DNA of 64,000 nucleotides. It comes from an uncultured Brachyspira sp. GTDB taxonomy: Bacteria > Spirochaetota > Brachyspiria > Brachyspirales > Brachyspiraceae. A program made the position numbers and the translations under genes. Shown piece by piece: positions 26,675 to 35,808 of this stretch. Each line of letters starts with the position of its first letter. The stretch's first letter is position 1. The stretch covers positions 1-64,000 of the forward strand of contig NZ_CALXKQ010000012.1 of the NCBI RefSeq assembly GCF_944388875.1, in the 5' to 3' direction. Below the pieces are notes generated by a model, which saw nothing but the letters and a program-made list of their open reading frames with translations, did not search any database and was not told the origin of the DNA.

Positions 26675-27133
26675 ATGCATACAATAAAAAATACTTTAGA
26701 AGAATATTCAAATATAAAATCATATCAGAATATAAATCTTTCAAGTTATATTAAAATATCACAAAAGTGGAATGATATTATAGGAGAAGTTCTGTCAAAA
26801 ATATGCTATCCTTCATTTTTTAGAAATGGAATACTTACAGTGATTGTTAAAGACAATGTATGGGCCAATGAAATATTTATGAACAGAACTAACATATTTA
26901 AAAACATAAAAAAAGAAACAAATATAGAAGTAGTAGAATTAAAAACTAGAATAGGAGAAATTAGTAATATAGATAATAATAAACCTAAAGAAGATGTAGA
27001 AAAAAATAATAATAATTTGACTAAAGAACATAAAGAATGGATGGAAAATGTTATAAAAGAATCAAATATAAAAGATGAAAGAATGAAAGAGATGTTCTTT
27101 AATATACTAAAATATGAGGATAATGATGATTGA
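26675..27133 (+). CDS. DUF721 / DciA-like protein
   Basis: 153 aa from the ATG at 26675, preferred because AGGA lies 8 bases upstream; the in-frame ATG at 26651 has no ribosome site. The central part has the DUF721 pattern: SSYIKISQKWNDIIGEVLS, then SFFRNGILTVIVKDNVWANEI. DciA-type members help load the replicative helicase DnaB in bacteria without DnaC. The C-terminal tail is Asn/Lys-rich. The gene lies in the plus-strand run, upstream of a sigma-like gene. Confidence 0.75.
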   Translation: MHTIKNTLEEYSNIKSYQNINLSSYIKISQKWNDIIGEVLSKICYPSFFRNGILTVIVKDNVWANEIFMNRTNIFKNIKKETNIEVVELKTRIGEISNIDNNKPKEDVEKNNNNLTKEHKEWMENVIKESNIKDERMKEMFFNILKYEDNDD

Positions 27134-28007
27134 TGATGAGTTTATAAAAAAAGCTGTAAATGAATATAAAATTGCTAGAAGCATTGAATCTTTAAAAAAA
27201 ATTAATAATCATTTATCTAATTATATATATAATTATCCTAGAAAAGTTTTTGGTGCTTATCATAATGATGCTTTAGAGTTTTATTCATATTATATAGAAA
27301 GAATAGAAAATATAATATTAAAATACAATGAAACAGAAGCTAAATTTATAACATGGTTTACATACACATTAAGAAGCCATTATTTAAATTTTATAGATTA
27401 TAAAAAGAGAAAAAATAAATATAATAAAAAAGAAATATCCATAGATGCCCCATTATGCAATAGAGATTCTTTAACATTGCATGATGTGCTTTATGATACT
27501 AAATCATATTCAATAAATGAGTATACAGAAAATTATGATGAAGAAACAAATATAGAAAATATAGCTTTAAATATGTTCAACTATATAGAAAAAGAATTTA
27601 ATGACAGGGATTCTTTGGCATTCTTTATACATAATTTAGAATTATTTATTAATCTTATAGCATCGCCTTTAATGAAATATTTTAATATTAGTTATGAAGA
27701 AGCATACTCTATAATAGAAAAAGCAAGAGCAACATATATAAATAAATATAATGAAATAATAAAACAGCAGGACAAAATAGCTAAAGTAAATGCTCAAATA
27801 TCAGAAAACAATAGAAAAGGAATTTTCACAGTACATTTGGCTAGTAAAAAACAAAATTACATAAAAAAACTTCATTCTATAAAATTAAATGTTCCTTATG
27901 ATTTTATAGCTAAAGTTCTCAATATAACATCTAATGCGGTTTCTAAAATTATAAATAAAATAAAAAATAAATTAAAAGAAAATTTTGGATTGATATATGA
28001 TAGATAA
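27126..28007 (+). CDS. Divergent sigma-70-like factor
   Basis: Start chosen at the ATG at 27126 because GAGGA is five bases before it; other ATGs lie 3 and 12 bases upstream. A region-2-like segment (ITWFTYTLRSHYLNFIDYKKRK, residues about 75-97, split here by function) resembles the promoter-melting helix of sigma factors. The C-terminal helix-turn-helix (PYDFIAKVLNITSNAVSKI, about 258-276) resembles region 4.2. The 110 residues between them are long for an ECF sigma. It overlaps the DciA-like gene by 8 bases and the next gene by 11, so it is translated in the same unit. It could be an alternative sigma factor or another DNA-binding regulator. Confidence 0.6.
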   Translation: MIDDEFIKKAVNEYKIARSIESLKKINNHLSNYIYNYPRKVFGAYHNDALEFYSYYIERIENIILKYNETEAKFITWFTYTLRSHYLNFIDYKKRKNKYNKKEISIDAPLCNRDSLTLHDVLYDTKSYSINEYTENYDEETNIENIALNMFNYIEKEFNDRDSLAFFIHNLELFINLIASPLMKYFNISYEEAYSIIEKARATYINKYNEIIKQQDKIAKVNAQISENNRKGIFTVHLASKKQNYIKKLHSIKLNVPYDFIAKVLNITSNAVSKIINKIKNKLKENFGLIYDR

Positions 28008-28497
28008 AAACTATAATTATACGGAAGAAGAAATTATTAATTATGTTAATGGGATTAAAGTTTCTGATGAGTTTATTAACGAGCTTGAAATAAATACAGA
28101 TTTACAAAGAGAAGTAAGCAGTTTAAGAAATGATATATTCATAATGGAAAACGTTAAAGACTCAGAAATGTTTAATGAAGAAAAAAAGAAATCAGTCATT
28201 AATATAAAAAATAATGAAGTTGATTATATGCTTTATTTCAGCAGAGTAACGCCTTTGCTTTCTAGGGGAAGCAATGAAAATGAAAAATACATATACAATA
28301 ATATAGAAATAAGTAAAAATGGAAATGAATATCATATTAATATAAAAGATATAAAGAACTGGTGCATTATAGATTATAACGGAGAGAAAATAGTAAATAT
28401 AATCGAACAAAAGGATAATTATTCCATGTTTTTAAAAAAAGGAAAATATAATATAAAAGTAGATGATTATGAATCTAGTATAACGGTGGATGAATAA
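27997..28497 (+). CDS. Unknown protein next to the sigma-like gene, possible anti-sigma factor
   Basis: 166 aa, not recognised by family. The N-terminus (YTEEEIINYVNGIKVSDEFI) is shaped like the opening helix of anti-sigma domains, which often begin with a short negatively charged helix and a Gly turn. It has none of the zinc-binding His/Cys residues of the zf-HC2 class and no membrane segment. The C-terminal half is beta-rich. It overlaps the sigma-like gene by 11 bases and shares TAATG with tag. The sigma-partner idea rests on position and shape only. Confidence 0.5.
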   Translation: MIDKNYNYTEEEIINYVNGIKVSDEFINELEINTDLQREVSSLRNDIFIMENVKDSEMFNEEKKKSVINIKNNEVDYMLYFSRVTPLLSRGSNENEKYIYNNIEISKNGNEYHINIKDIKNWCIIDYNGEKIVNIIEQKDNYSMFLKKGKYNIKVDDYESSITVDE

Positions 28498-29069
28498 TGA
28501 GCGATAGTATATGCAAATGGGCTAAAAGTGAAATAGAAATAAAATATCATAATGAGGAGTGGTGCAGAATATGCCATGATGAGAGGAAATTGTTTGAAAT
28601 GCTTATACTAGAAGGCATGCAGGCAGGACTCAGTTGGAAATGCATACTAGATAAACGTGAAAATATGAGAGATGCATTCGATAATTTTGATTATAAAAAG
28701 ATAGCTAAATATGATAATAAAAAAATAGAAGAGCTGCTTAATAACAAGGGAATTATCAGAAATAAAAGAAAAATTAATGCTTTAATATTAAATGCACAAA
28801 AATTTATTGAAGTTCAAAAAGAATTTGGAAGTTTCGACAAATATATATGGGCTTTTACCGATAATAAGCAAATAGATAATAAACTAAACGATGATTCCCA
28901 AATACCAGCAAAAAATGAATTATCTGATACTATCAGTAAAGATTTAATAAAAAGAGGATTTAAATTTGTAGGAAGTGTTATCGTTTACAGTTATATGCAG
29001 GGTATAGGAATTGTAAATGATCATTCTATAAACTGTAAATTTCATAATATATCAATTAATGGAAATTAA
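28497..29069 (+). CDS. tag: DNA-3-methyladenine glycosylase I
   Basis: 190 aa with the Tag family pattern: CKWAKSE at the start, YHNEEWCRICHDERKLFEMLILEG, MQAGLSWKCIL, GIIRNKRKINA, and a C-terminal NDHSINCKFH. Zinc ligands match: Cys6, a His in YHNEEW, and the His and Cys in DHSINC. It removes 3-methyladenine from alkylated DNA. The gene shares one base with the preceding stop (TAATG), typical of coupled translation. Confidence 0.93.
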   Translation: MSDSICKWAKSEIEIKYHNEEWCRICHDERKLFEMLILEGMQAGLSWKCILDKRENMRDAFDNFDYKKIAKYDNKKIEELLNNKGIIRNKRKINALILNAQKFIEVQKEFGSFDKYIWAFTDNKQIDNKLNDDSQIPAKNELSDTISKDLIKRGFKFVGSVIVYSYMQGIGIVNDHSINCKFHNISINGN

Positions 29070-29071
29070 AT

Positions 29072-30250
29072 ATGAGCTACAATACTTTATCATTTCAAAA
29101 ATCAGCTATTATATACATAAAGAATCAATATCCTAAAGATTCTTTTTATGTAGTTACAAAGGAAAAAGCTATATCTTACGGTACTTTAGATTACAATATA
29201 GAATTTAATAAAGGAAATATATTAGGATTAGTAAATGCTGTATTAAATGAACCATATTTCTATAATGTAAAAGCTATAGAAGATACAGAAGTAATGGAAG
29301 TAAAAATAGATGATATAGTTAATATAGAAAGCAAAGACTTAATGATAAAAATAGATAGATATTTGGATACATCATTAGAAATGTGGCTGAGCAAATATTA
29401 TATGTTATTATCAAGTCATCATAAAAATAAAAATATATCTTATCAGTTCAGACAAACTAAAGAAGAAATATTAAAGATGGCTGATATATACAAACATAAC
29501 GGCTTCAATGATGCTTCGTATAAATTATGCAAAAAATGTATAGAGCTATTTCCTGAAAGTGAAAATGAAATAAAAAATGCATTATCAATTTTAACTCCTG
29601 TAGAAGAAACTGCTAAATCTGAAGACAATACATACAGTTATAAAAAAGGATACTGCATATACACAGAACTTGAATCAAACGAACATTTATACATTATAAA
29701 ATCAGGAAGAATTGGAGTATATAATATATTAAATTCTAATCTAATCACCAGAGCAATTTATTCTGAAGGAAGTATTATTGACGGATACAAACCTGTTGGA
29801 AAATATCAGGCATTATCCACAAGCGTTGTAGTATTAGAAGATTCTTTAATAAAAGTATTGAAAAGAGAAGAATTAATAGAAGCTATGGAGCATGAAAATT
29901 CTTTAAAACTTTATTATATAAAAATGGCAAGCATGAAAATTAGAAATGCTGTATTAAAAATAATAGTGCTTCATACAGAAGATATAATATCTAAGCTAAT
30001 AATAACATTATACTATATGCTTAGAACTGAAACACTTCCTAAAGACAGCAATTCTGTAGATTTATTGTATACTATAAATGATATAAAAACTATAATTGAT
30101 GTTGAAGATGCCTCTATTGTAGAAAAAGAATTAAATAAAATAAGATCTGTAAAAATATCTGAAGATAATAATATCAATATATCAGATATAAAAAACTTCG
30201 TATTAGAATATAAAAACTGCATGAATAGAATAACAAGTCATCATAAATAA
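29072..30250 (+). CDS. Protein with two cyclic-nucleotide-binding-like domains
   Basis: 392 aa. The first cNMP-binding fold (about residues 1-100) is degenerate; the second (about 185-295) is clearer, with GYCIYTELESNEHLYIIKSG and GSIIDG. A TPR-like or helical linker (KLCKKCIELFPES) lies between. The C-terminal region is long and helical and lacks a clear helix-turn-helix, so it may be a signal integrator rather than a classic Crp regulator. It ends the plus-strand run; a terminator follows. Confidence 0.7.
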   Translation: MSYNTLSFQKSAIIYIKNQYPKDSFYVVTKEKAISYGTLDYNIEFNKGNILGLVNAVLNEPYFYNVKAIEDTEVMEVKIDDIVNIESKDLMIKIDRYLDTSLEMWLSKYYMLLSSHHKNKNISYQFRQTKEEILKMADIYKHNGFNDASYKLCKKCIELFPESENEIKNALSILTPVEETAKSEDNTYSYKKGYCIYTELESNEHLYIIKSGRIGVYNILNSNLITRAIYSEGSIIDGYKPVGKYQALSTSVVVLEDSLIKVLKREELIEAMEHENSLKLYYIKMASMKIRNAVLKIIVLHTEDIISKLIITLYYMLRTETLPKDSNSVDLLYTINDIKTIIDVEDASIVEKELNKIRSVKISEDNNINISDIKNFVLEYKNCMNRITSHHK

Positions 30251-30287
30251 TAAAGCATCATATTAGTTATAATGCTTTATTATTTTT
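30250..30287 (+). terminator. Bidirectional terminator after the cNMP-binding gene
   Basis: Stem ataaagcat / atgctttat with a loop of about 13, followed by a T-rich stretch (tattatttttt). It lies between two convergent genes and may serve both. Confidence 0.75.
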
Positions 30288-30293
30288 TACATA

Positions 30294-31634
30294 TTAATAT
30301 TTATTAGGCGGGTTATATACATCTTTACCATCTGTAAGCCATGCAAGATTAAATCTTCTAAATACAATATCATAATGTTCTTTATTTGGATTTGTACCAT
30401 TGCCCTCTTCACTAAGAACAACTATAGTACCGTCTTTAAGTCTTGCAAGAGAAGTATAGCCTGCCTTTGAAGAATTAAGAACCCTCCCTACTTCCCAGCT
30501 TTTACCCTCATCATAACTGATAAATGCCGTAAGATTTTTCCTTCCATTATCAGAGTTTAAAGCAACATGTATAAGTCTGTTTTTTTCATAACCATATTTT
30601 GTAGATGAATACATTATACCTTCAGCATTGCATGCCGCATCATTAAAATTTCCTTTTACAGAAGCTGTTATTTCATCCCAATTACTTCCAATACCAGACT
30701 GAGAACGAAACCATATTCTTTTTTTACTACTAGCATTCCAAGGACCCGAACGTACAGACATTAATATTCTTCCATCATTTAATTGTGCCACAACCTTAGG
30801 TTCATCTTGTGTGCCTGATTTTCTTTTAGCAATACTTCTTACATGCCAAGTATATCCATTATCCATAGAAACAATAACAGCAGCAGCAGCTTTAGTAGCA
30901 TCCGTTCCGCTATTTACTAACATAGCCCCCATCAATGTACCATCTTCAAGCCTTACTCCTGTACCAGAAGCAGCAAATCCTCTTTTATATGGCTGAAGCA
31001 AACCGCTTCCAAAATTATTTACATCACCATCAGCATCTTTCCACTCACTCCAAGTAACACCATCATCTGTACTTCTAGAAATCATTACCTTTGAATATTT
31101 TTTAGTTTGCTGTGCATAACCGCCGCCTGCAGAACATAAAACTACTAAATCTCCATTTTTGCATGAAAAAAATAATGAATCCCCATGAGCATCATCTTTA
31201 CTTATTGATTTAGGGGGTATTATTATCTCGCCTCCAAATGTATGCCCGCCATCTGTGCTTCTTCTTACAACTATATCAATATCTTTAGAATTATTGAATC
31301 CTACATCTTCATAACTGCCCTTTCTGCTGTCAGCAACTGCTATAATAGTATTTTTTTCTGAAACGGTTATAGCTGGTATTCTGTATATACTTGTAGGATT
31401 ACCGCTTTTATCAACAGAACTATGAAAAAGTACTTGGGAGTCTAAAAGTTTAGGTCTTTGCTGTTCTTCATCTTCCAAAAACCAATTAGGAACTTCCTCT
31501 TCAAATTCATTATTACCAGAAGAAGAATTAATACTTGAATTATTTTTAGAAATAGGATATGTCGGCATAAGTTTCTTCATGCATGAAGAAAGCAATATAA
31601 ACATAGAAAAAAATAATATAGATTTTTTTAACAT
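30294..31634 (-). CDS. nanH: Lipoprotein sialidase
   Basis: 446 aa. The N-terminus is a lipoprotein signal with lipobox LSSC (acylated Cys at about 18). The six-bladed sialidase pattern is present: YRIPAI (the FRIP-type Arg that binds the sugar), the catalytic Asp region ADSRKGSYED, and four Asp-box motifs (RSTDGGHTF, RSTDDGVTW, VSMDNGYTW, ISYDEGKSW). The enzyme cleaves sialic acid from mucins or glycans. It would sit on the cell surface, consistent with a gut mucus habitat. It is monocistronic. No sialic-acid uptake or breakdown genes lie next to it, so released sugar may be used through genes elsewhere. Confidence 0.92.
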   Translation of the reverse strand: MLKKSILFFSMFILLSSCMKKLMPTYPISKNNSSINSSSGNNEFEEEVPNWFLEDEEQQRPKLLDSQVLFHSSVDKSGNPTSIYRIPAITVSEKNTIIAVADSRKGSYEDVGFNNSKDIDIVVRRSTDGGHTFGGEIIIPPKSISKDDAHGDSLFFSCKNGDLVVLCSAGGGYAQQTKKYSKVMISRSTDDGVTWSEWKDADGDVNNFGSGLLQPYKRGFAASGTGVRLEDGTLMGAMLVNSGTDATKAAAAVIVSMDNGYTWHVRSIAKRKSGTQDEPKVVAQLNDGRILMSVRSGPWNASSKKRIWFRSQSGIGSNWDEITASVKGNFNDAACNAEGIMYSSTKYGYEKNRLIHVALNSDNGRKNLTAFISYDEGKSWEVGRVLNSSKAGYTSLARLKDGTIVVLSEEGNGTNPNKEHYDIVFRRFNLAWLTDGKDVYNPPNKY

Positions 31635-31790
31635 AGATTGTCCTTATTTAATCATCATAACATATTTTATAAATATACGAATTAAAATATATTAGTCAAA
31701 TTAACAAACATAATCTAATAAATTTGACTAATAAAATTATTATATTATATTTTGATAAAAGCATATATTAATTATACTGAAGGAAAATCA

Positions 31791-32471
31791 ATGTTGTACA
31801 TCAAAAGAAATCTGCTTTGCATATTATATTTATCTGCATTCTTATCAATATCTAAAATATCATTTGCCGCCTCAGAAGGAGGTTTTGAAGCTATAGTAAA
31901 TATTCCATTAGGAACTGCTGTAACAGTAGTGCATAAAAATGTCCCTGTAGAAGGAAATCCAAAAGGTCATGCAAACTTTCAATGCGGAATAGAAACAGAC
32001 ATTGGATATATGTTTCAATTAAAAGAAAATATGGGAATTAGTTTATTAGGAGTTTTCGGATACAATTATACTTCAGCATCATATTCCAAATATAATGGAA
32101 ATATAAAATACAAATTTATTGAAAATGACATTTATATAGGGATATTACCAAAATTTAATATAGATTCTTTTTCTATAGGTATAAATTTTGGATTCAGATT
32201 TACATTATCGCCTAATATTCTTTTTTATAATTCAAAAGATACTGTAGAAATAAAGCAGGATATATATCCTAGAATGTATATAAGAGGCACTTTTGATTAT
32301 TCTATTTTTTTTAGAGAGGATATGGCAATTAATGTAGGCATATATATCGGTTATGATTTCGGTGATTATTGGGACGGAACATCAAAAGAATTGTATGTTG
32401 TAAAAAATGAGTCTTTTGGAAATGTTGAAGTTGGGGCACAATTCGGATTTAGATTCGGACCTAAATTTTAA
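31791..32471 (+). CDS. Predicted outer-membrane beta-barrel protein
   Basis: Start at the ATG at 31791, with AGGA six bases upstream; from there a signal peptide follows (MLYIKRNLLCILYLSAFLS, cut near SFAA). The mature part has alternating hydrophobic strands with many Gly and aromatics and ends in FGFRFGPKF. No specific family recognised. Probable outer-membrane pore or surface protein. It stands between the sialidase and the phosphohexomutase. Confidence 0.65.
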   Translation: MLYIKRNLLCILYLSAFLSISKISFAASEGGFEAIVNIPLGTAVTVVHKNVPVEGNPKGHANFQCGIETDIGYMFQLKENMGISLLGVFGYNYTSASYSKYNGNIKYKFIENDIYIGILPKFNIDSFSIGINFGFRFTLSPNILFYNSKDTVEIKQDIYPRMYIRGTFDYSIFFREDMAINVGIYIGYDFGDYWDGTSKELYVVKNESFGNVEVGAQFGFRFGPKF

Positions 32472-32580
32472 TAAAAAAATATATAAATAATTGAAAATTA
32501 TTATACTATTGTTAAAATAGTAAAATATATTTATTAAAAAATAATAAACATATAATATTTATGATAATTAGGAGTATTAA

Positions 32581-33981
32581 ATGCCTACATTAAAAACCAG
32601 TATATCAGGTATAAGAGGAATAATAGGTGACGGTTTAGATATAAGAACCATTGTAGATTACACATCAGCGTTTGCATGTCTTTTTCCAAAGAAAGCCAAA
32701 ATCTTGGTGGCAAGAGATACAAGAATAACAGGAGAATCCATATTAAATGCAGTAGTTTCAACATTAATGGCATCTGGAATAAATGTAATAGATATAGGAA
32801 TAACCCCTACCCCAACAGCATTATATATGGTTGAAAAACTTAAAATACATGGCGGTATTATGATATCTGCAAGTCATAACCCTATAGAATGGAATGCCTT
32901 AAAACTCATAGGAAAGGAAGGAAGATTCTTAGATGAAAAAGCTGTTAATGAACTTATGAAGCTTTATGATAAAAAATCATCAAGATTTGTAAAAGCATTA
33001 GAAACAGGAACATATCAAAAAATAGATAATGCTATAGAAGAACATATAAAAAGAATTATTAGATTTATAGATGTAGACAAAATAAAAAAGTCTAATTTTA
33101 GAGTGGCATGCGACTATGTTAATGGAACAGGTTTATTTGCTACGCCGCCATTATTAAAGGCTTTGGGAGTAAAAGAAGTTTCTATTAATAAAGAGCATAC
33201 TGGTAAATTTGCTCATGTTGCCGAGCCTTCTGCTGCAAGCATGAAAAGTTTGTCTGATTTAGTTAAAAAAAATAAAGTTAATATAGGTTTTACTCAAGAC
33301 CCTGATGCAGACAGACTTGCTATAGTTCTTAATGACGGTACTATCATAAGTGAAGAGTATACTTTGGCTTTATGTGCTAAATATTTATGGCTTGTAGGAA
33401 AGGGAAATGCTGCTGTTAACCTATCTACATCCAGAATGATAGATGATTTAGCAAAAGAAAAAGGATATTCTGTTGATAGAACAAAAATAGGTGAAATAAA
33501 TGTTTCTTCTCATGTTGTAAAAAATAAATTGTATTTCGGAGGAGAAGGCAATGGAGGAATAATAGTTCCTTCAGTAACACCTGGAAGAGATTCTCTTTTG
33601 GGTATAGCTTTGATATTGGAATTAATGGCAAAAACTGGAAAAACTATAACAGAGCTTGTTAATGAAATACCAAAATATGAAATAGTTAAAGAAAAATTAG
33701 AAGTTGCAAAAATCGATGAGGATAATTTCTTAAAACAGATAAAAACTGAATACCCTAAAGCTAAAATAACAGCTATTGATGGCATAAAAATAGATTTAGA
33801 AAATGGATGGCTTCATGTACGCTCATCTAATACAGAACCTATTGTACGTATAATAGCAGAGGCTAAAAGTAAAAAAGAAGCTAAAGAATTAATTGAAGCT
33901 GCTATGAAAATGATAAAGGGAGAAAATATATCAAAAAAATCATCTCCTAAAAAAGAAACAAAGAAAAAAACTAATAAATAA
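32581..33981 (+). CDS. glmM: Phosphoglucosamine / phosphomannose mutase family protein
   Basis: 466 aa with the alpha-D-phosphohexomutase signatures: SGIRGIIGDG near the start, the phosphoserine loop ISASHNPIEWNALKL, the metal loop DPDADRLAIV, and the sugar loop GGEGNGGII. The C-terminal phosphate-binding motif is RSSNTEPIVRI. A Lys-rich tail (KKSSPKKETKKKT) follows and is unusual. It converts between sugar 6- and 1-phosphates for wall or envelope sugar building. Which sugar (glucosamine, mannose, glucose) I cannot say. The ribosome site TAGGAG is 5 bases before the ATG. Symbol tentative. Confidence 0.85.
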   Translation: MPTLKTSISGIRGIIGDGLDIRTIVDYTSAFACLFPKKAKILVARDTRITGESILNAVVSTLMASGINVIDIGITPTPTALYMVEKLKIHGGIMISASHNPIEWNALKLIGKEGRFLDEKAVNELMKLYDKKSSRFVKALETGTYQKIDNAIEEHIKRIIRFIDVDKIKKSNFRVACDYVNGTGLFATPPLLKALGVKEVSINKEHTGKFAHVAEPSAASMKSLSDLVKKNKVNIGFTQDPDADRLAIVLNDGTIISEEYTLALCAKYLWLVGKGNAAVNLSTSRMIDDLAKEKGYSVDRTKIGEINVSSHVVKNKLYFGGEGNGGIIVPSVTPGRDSLLGIALILELMAKTGKTITELVNEIPKYEIVKEKLEVAKIDEDNFLKQIKTEYPKAKITAIDGIKIDLENGWLHVRSSNTEPIVRIIAEAKSKKEAKELIEAAMKMIKGENISKKSSPKKETKKKTNK

Positions 33982-33997
33982 TAATTTATTGGTTATG

Positions 33998-34067
33998 TTA
34001 GTGATAAAGTTGCTTAAAAATAGCTGATAACTTTCTTGTCAGTTATTAACTGCAAGTTTATCACTTC
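33998..34067. other. Nested stem-loop in the intergenic stretch before cobA-hemD
   Basis: Between the mutase and cobA-hemD (348 bases, no gene) an outer stem of nine bases, agtgataaa (34000-34008) with tttatcact (34057-34065), encloses a smaller hairpin (ataact at about 34026 with agttat at 34041). No T-run follows, so it is a weak terminator at best. It may be an attenuator or a structured leader; the predicted cobA promoter lies 200 bases downstream of it. Confidence 0.45.
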
Positions 34068-34269
34068 AAATATAATATTTCATTTATTATAATAATAAAA
34101 CATCATAAAATAATATACTACAAATATTTATTAATTTGTTTTTAAAAACTGATATAAAATATTTTATCAACTTTTTGTAACTTCTTAAAAATACTTGTTT
34201 TTTATATATTTTTATTATAAGAATTTTAATATGAATTAAAAGTTATTAAATAAGTCTAATACTTGTAAT

Positions 34270-34298
34270 TTGACAAAATATTTTTTTTGTTATAGTAT
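34270..34298 (+). promoter_or_regulatory. Predicted promoter of the siroheme gene run
   Basis: TTGACA (34270-34275) with TAGTAT (34293-34298, spacer 17) or TATAGT (34291-34296, spacer 15) ahead of the ATG at 34330. Confidence 0.5.
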
Positions 34299-34329
34299 TT
34301 TTTTATTAATTGAATAGAAGGGATAAAAC

Positions 34330-35790
34330 ATGTCTGGAAAAGTTTATATTGTAGGAGGAGGATGCGGATCCTATGAACTTTTAACACTTAAAGCTAAAGA
34401 AGTTTTAAGTATATGCGACTGTGTAATATATGATAGGCTTGTAGACAACAGCATACTTCAATTTTGTAATGAAAATGCAGAACTTGTTTATTTAGGAAAA
34501 GAACATGGAAATCATACTCTTCAGGATACAATACATAAAACTATTTTAAAATACGCGTTAGAAGATAAAACTGTTGTAAGATTAAAAGGAGGAGATCCTT
34601 TAGTATTTGGAAGAGGCGGAGAAGAATTAGATTTTTTATATGATAATAATATAAAATTTGAAATAGTACCAGGAATAAGCTCATCAATAGCTTCGTGCGA
34701 ATATGCAGGCATTCCTCTTACTTATAGAAATATATCAAGAAGTTTCCATGTATTTACCGCACATGCTATGGGCGAATATAATCATTTGGACTTTCCAATA
34801 ATATCAAAATTGGAAGGAACATTAATATTTTTAATGGGTATAGCTAATCTTGAAAAAATAGTTAATGGACTTTTAGAAAATGGAAAATCAAAATCTTCTA
34901 AAACTTCAATAGTAGAGAATGCATGCCGTCCTAATCAAAGAGTAATAACAGGAACTTTAGAAAATATTGTGAGTTTATCAAAAGGAAATAAAATTAAATC
35001 CCCTGCCGCAATCATTGTAGGAGATGTTGTTCAATTTCAGAATAAATTTTCTTGGTATGATAAAATGCCTTTAAGCGGAAAATCCATTTTAATAACAAGA
35101 GATAAAAAAAGAGCAAATATATTATATAATAGATTAATAAGTTTAGGAGCAGAATGCTACTCTCTTCCTATGATAGACATAGAATATAATAATAAAGAGC
35201 TTGCTGATTTAAATAAATATAAAGCTGTATTATTATGCTCATCAAATGGGGCTAATGCTTTTATTAGCAAAATAGATGATTTAAGAATTTTAAATAATAT
35301 AAAAATAGGCGTTGTAGGAAAGGCTACTTTGCAGACATTAGAAAAATATAAAATAAAACCTGATTTTTATCCTAATAAATTTTTGGTAAATGAATTAATA
35401 AAAGAGTCTGTAAACCATACAAATGAAGATGATAATATATTAATAATTACATCAAACATATCTCCTGTGGATGAAGATGATATTAGCAAAAAATATAAAA
35501 GAAACTTCACAAAATTAGAATTGTACAACACAAAAAAAATCAAATATGAAGAGAAAGTAATGATTGAAAATATTAATATGACGGATTATATAACATTTTT
35601 CAGTCCGTCTACTGTTGAATCCTTTTTAGAATCTATCAACTATAATACTTCTTTGATTGAAAGTAAAAAAATAGTATCTATAGGACCTGTAACAAGTAAA
35701 AAATTAAAGGATAATAATTTAAATGTACATTTAGAAGCTGATGAGTTTTATGCTGAGGGAGTTATAAAATCATTATTAGAAGATAAATAA
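34330..35790 (+). CDS. cobA-hemD: Uroporphyrinogen-III C-methyltransferase / uroporphyrinogen-III synthase fusion
   Basis: The first 240 residues form the methyltransferase: VYIVGGGCGSYELLTLKA (SAM loop, normally GAGPGDPELLT), VIYDRLVD, VRLKGGDPLVFGRGGEE, FEIVPGISS. The second part (about 250-486) is the HemD synthase (SILITRDKKRANILYNRL, then FFSPSTVESF). Together they close the uroporphyrinogen III ring and methylate it to precorrin-2. First gene of the siroheme run; hemB follows 18 bases later. Fusions of this kind are known in other anaerobes. Confidence 0.94.
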   Translation: MSGKVYIVGGGCGSYELLTLKAKEVLSICDCVIYDRLVDNSILQFCNENAELVYLGKEHGNHTLQDTIHKTILKYALEDKTVVRLKGGDPLVFGRGGEELDFLYDNNIKFEIVPGISSSIASCEYAGIPLTYRNISRSFHVFTAHAMGEYNHLDFPIISKLEGTLIFLMGIANLEKIVNGLLENGKSKSSKTSIVENACRPNQRVITGTLENIVSLSKGNKIKSPAAIIVGDVVQFQNKFSWYDKMPLSGKSILITRDKKRANILYNRLISLGAECYSLPMIDIEYNNKELADLNKYKAVLLCSSNGANAFISKIDDLRILNNIKIGVVGKATLQTLEKYKIKPDFYPNKFLVNELIKESVNHTNEDDNILIITSNISPVDEDDISKKYKRNFTKLELYNTKKIKYEEKVMIENINMTDYITFFSPSTVESFLESINYNTSLIESKKIVSIGPVTSKKLKDNNLNVHLEADEFYAEGVIKSLLEDK

Positions 35791-35808
35791 TATTAAGGGA
35801 TAAAAAAT

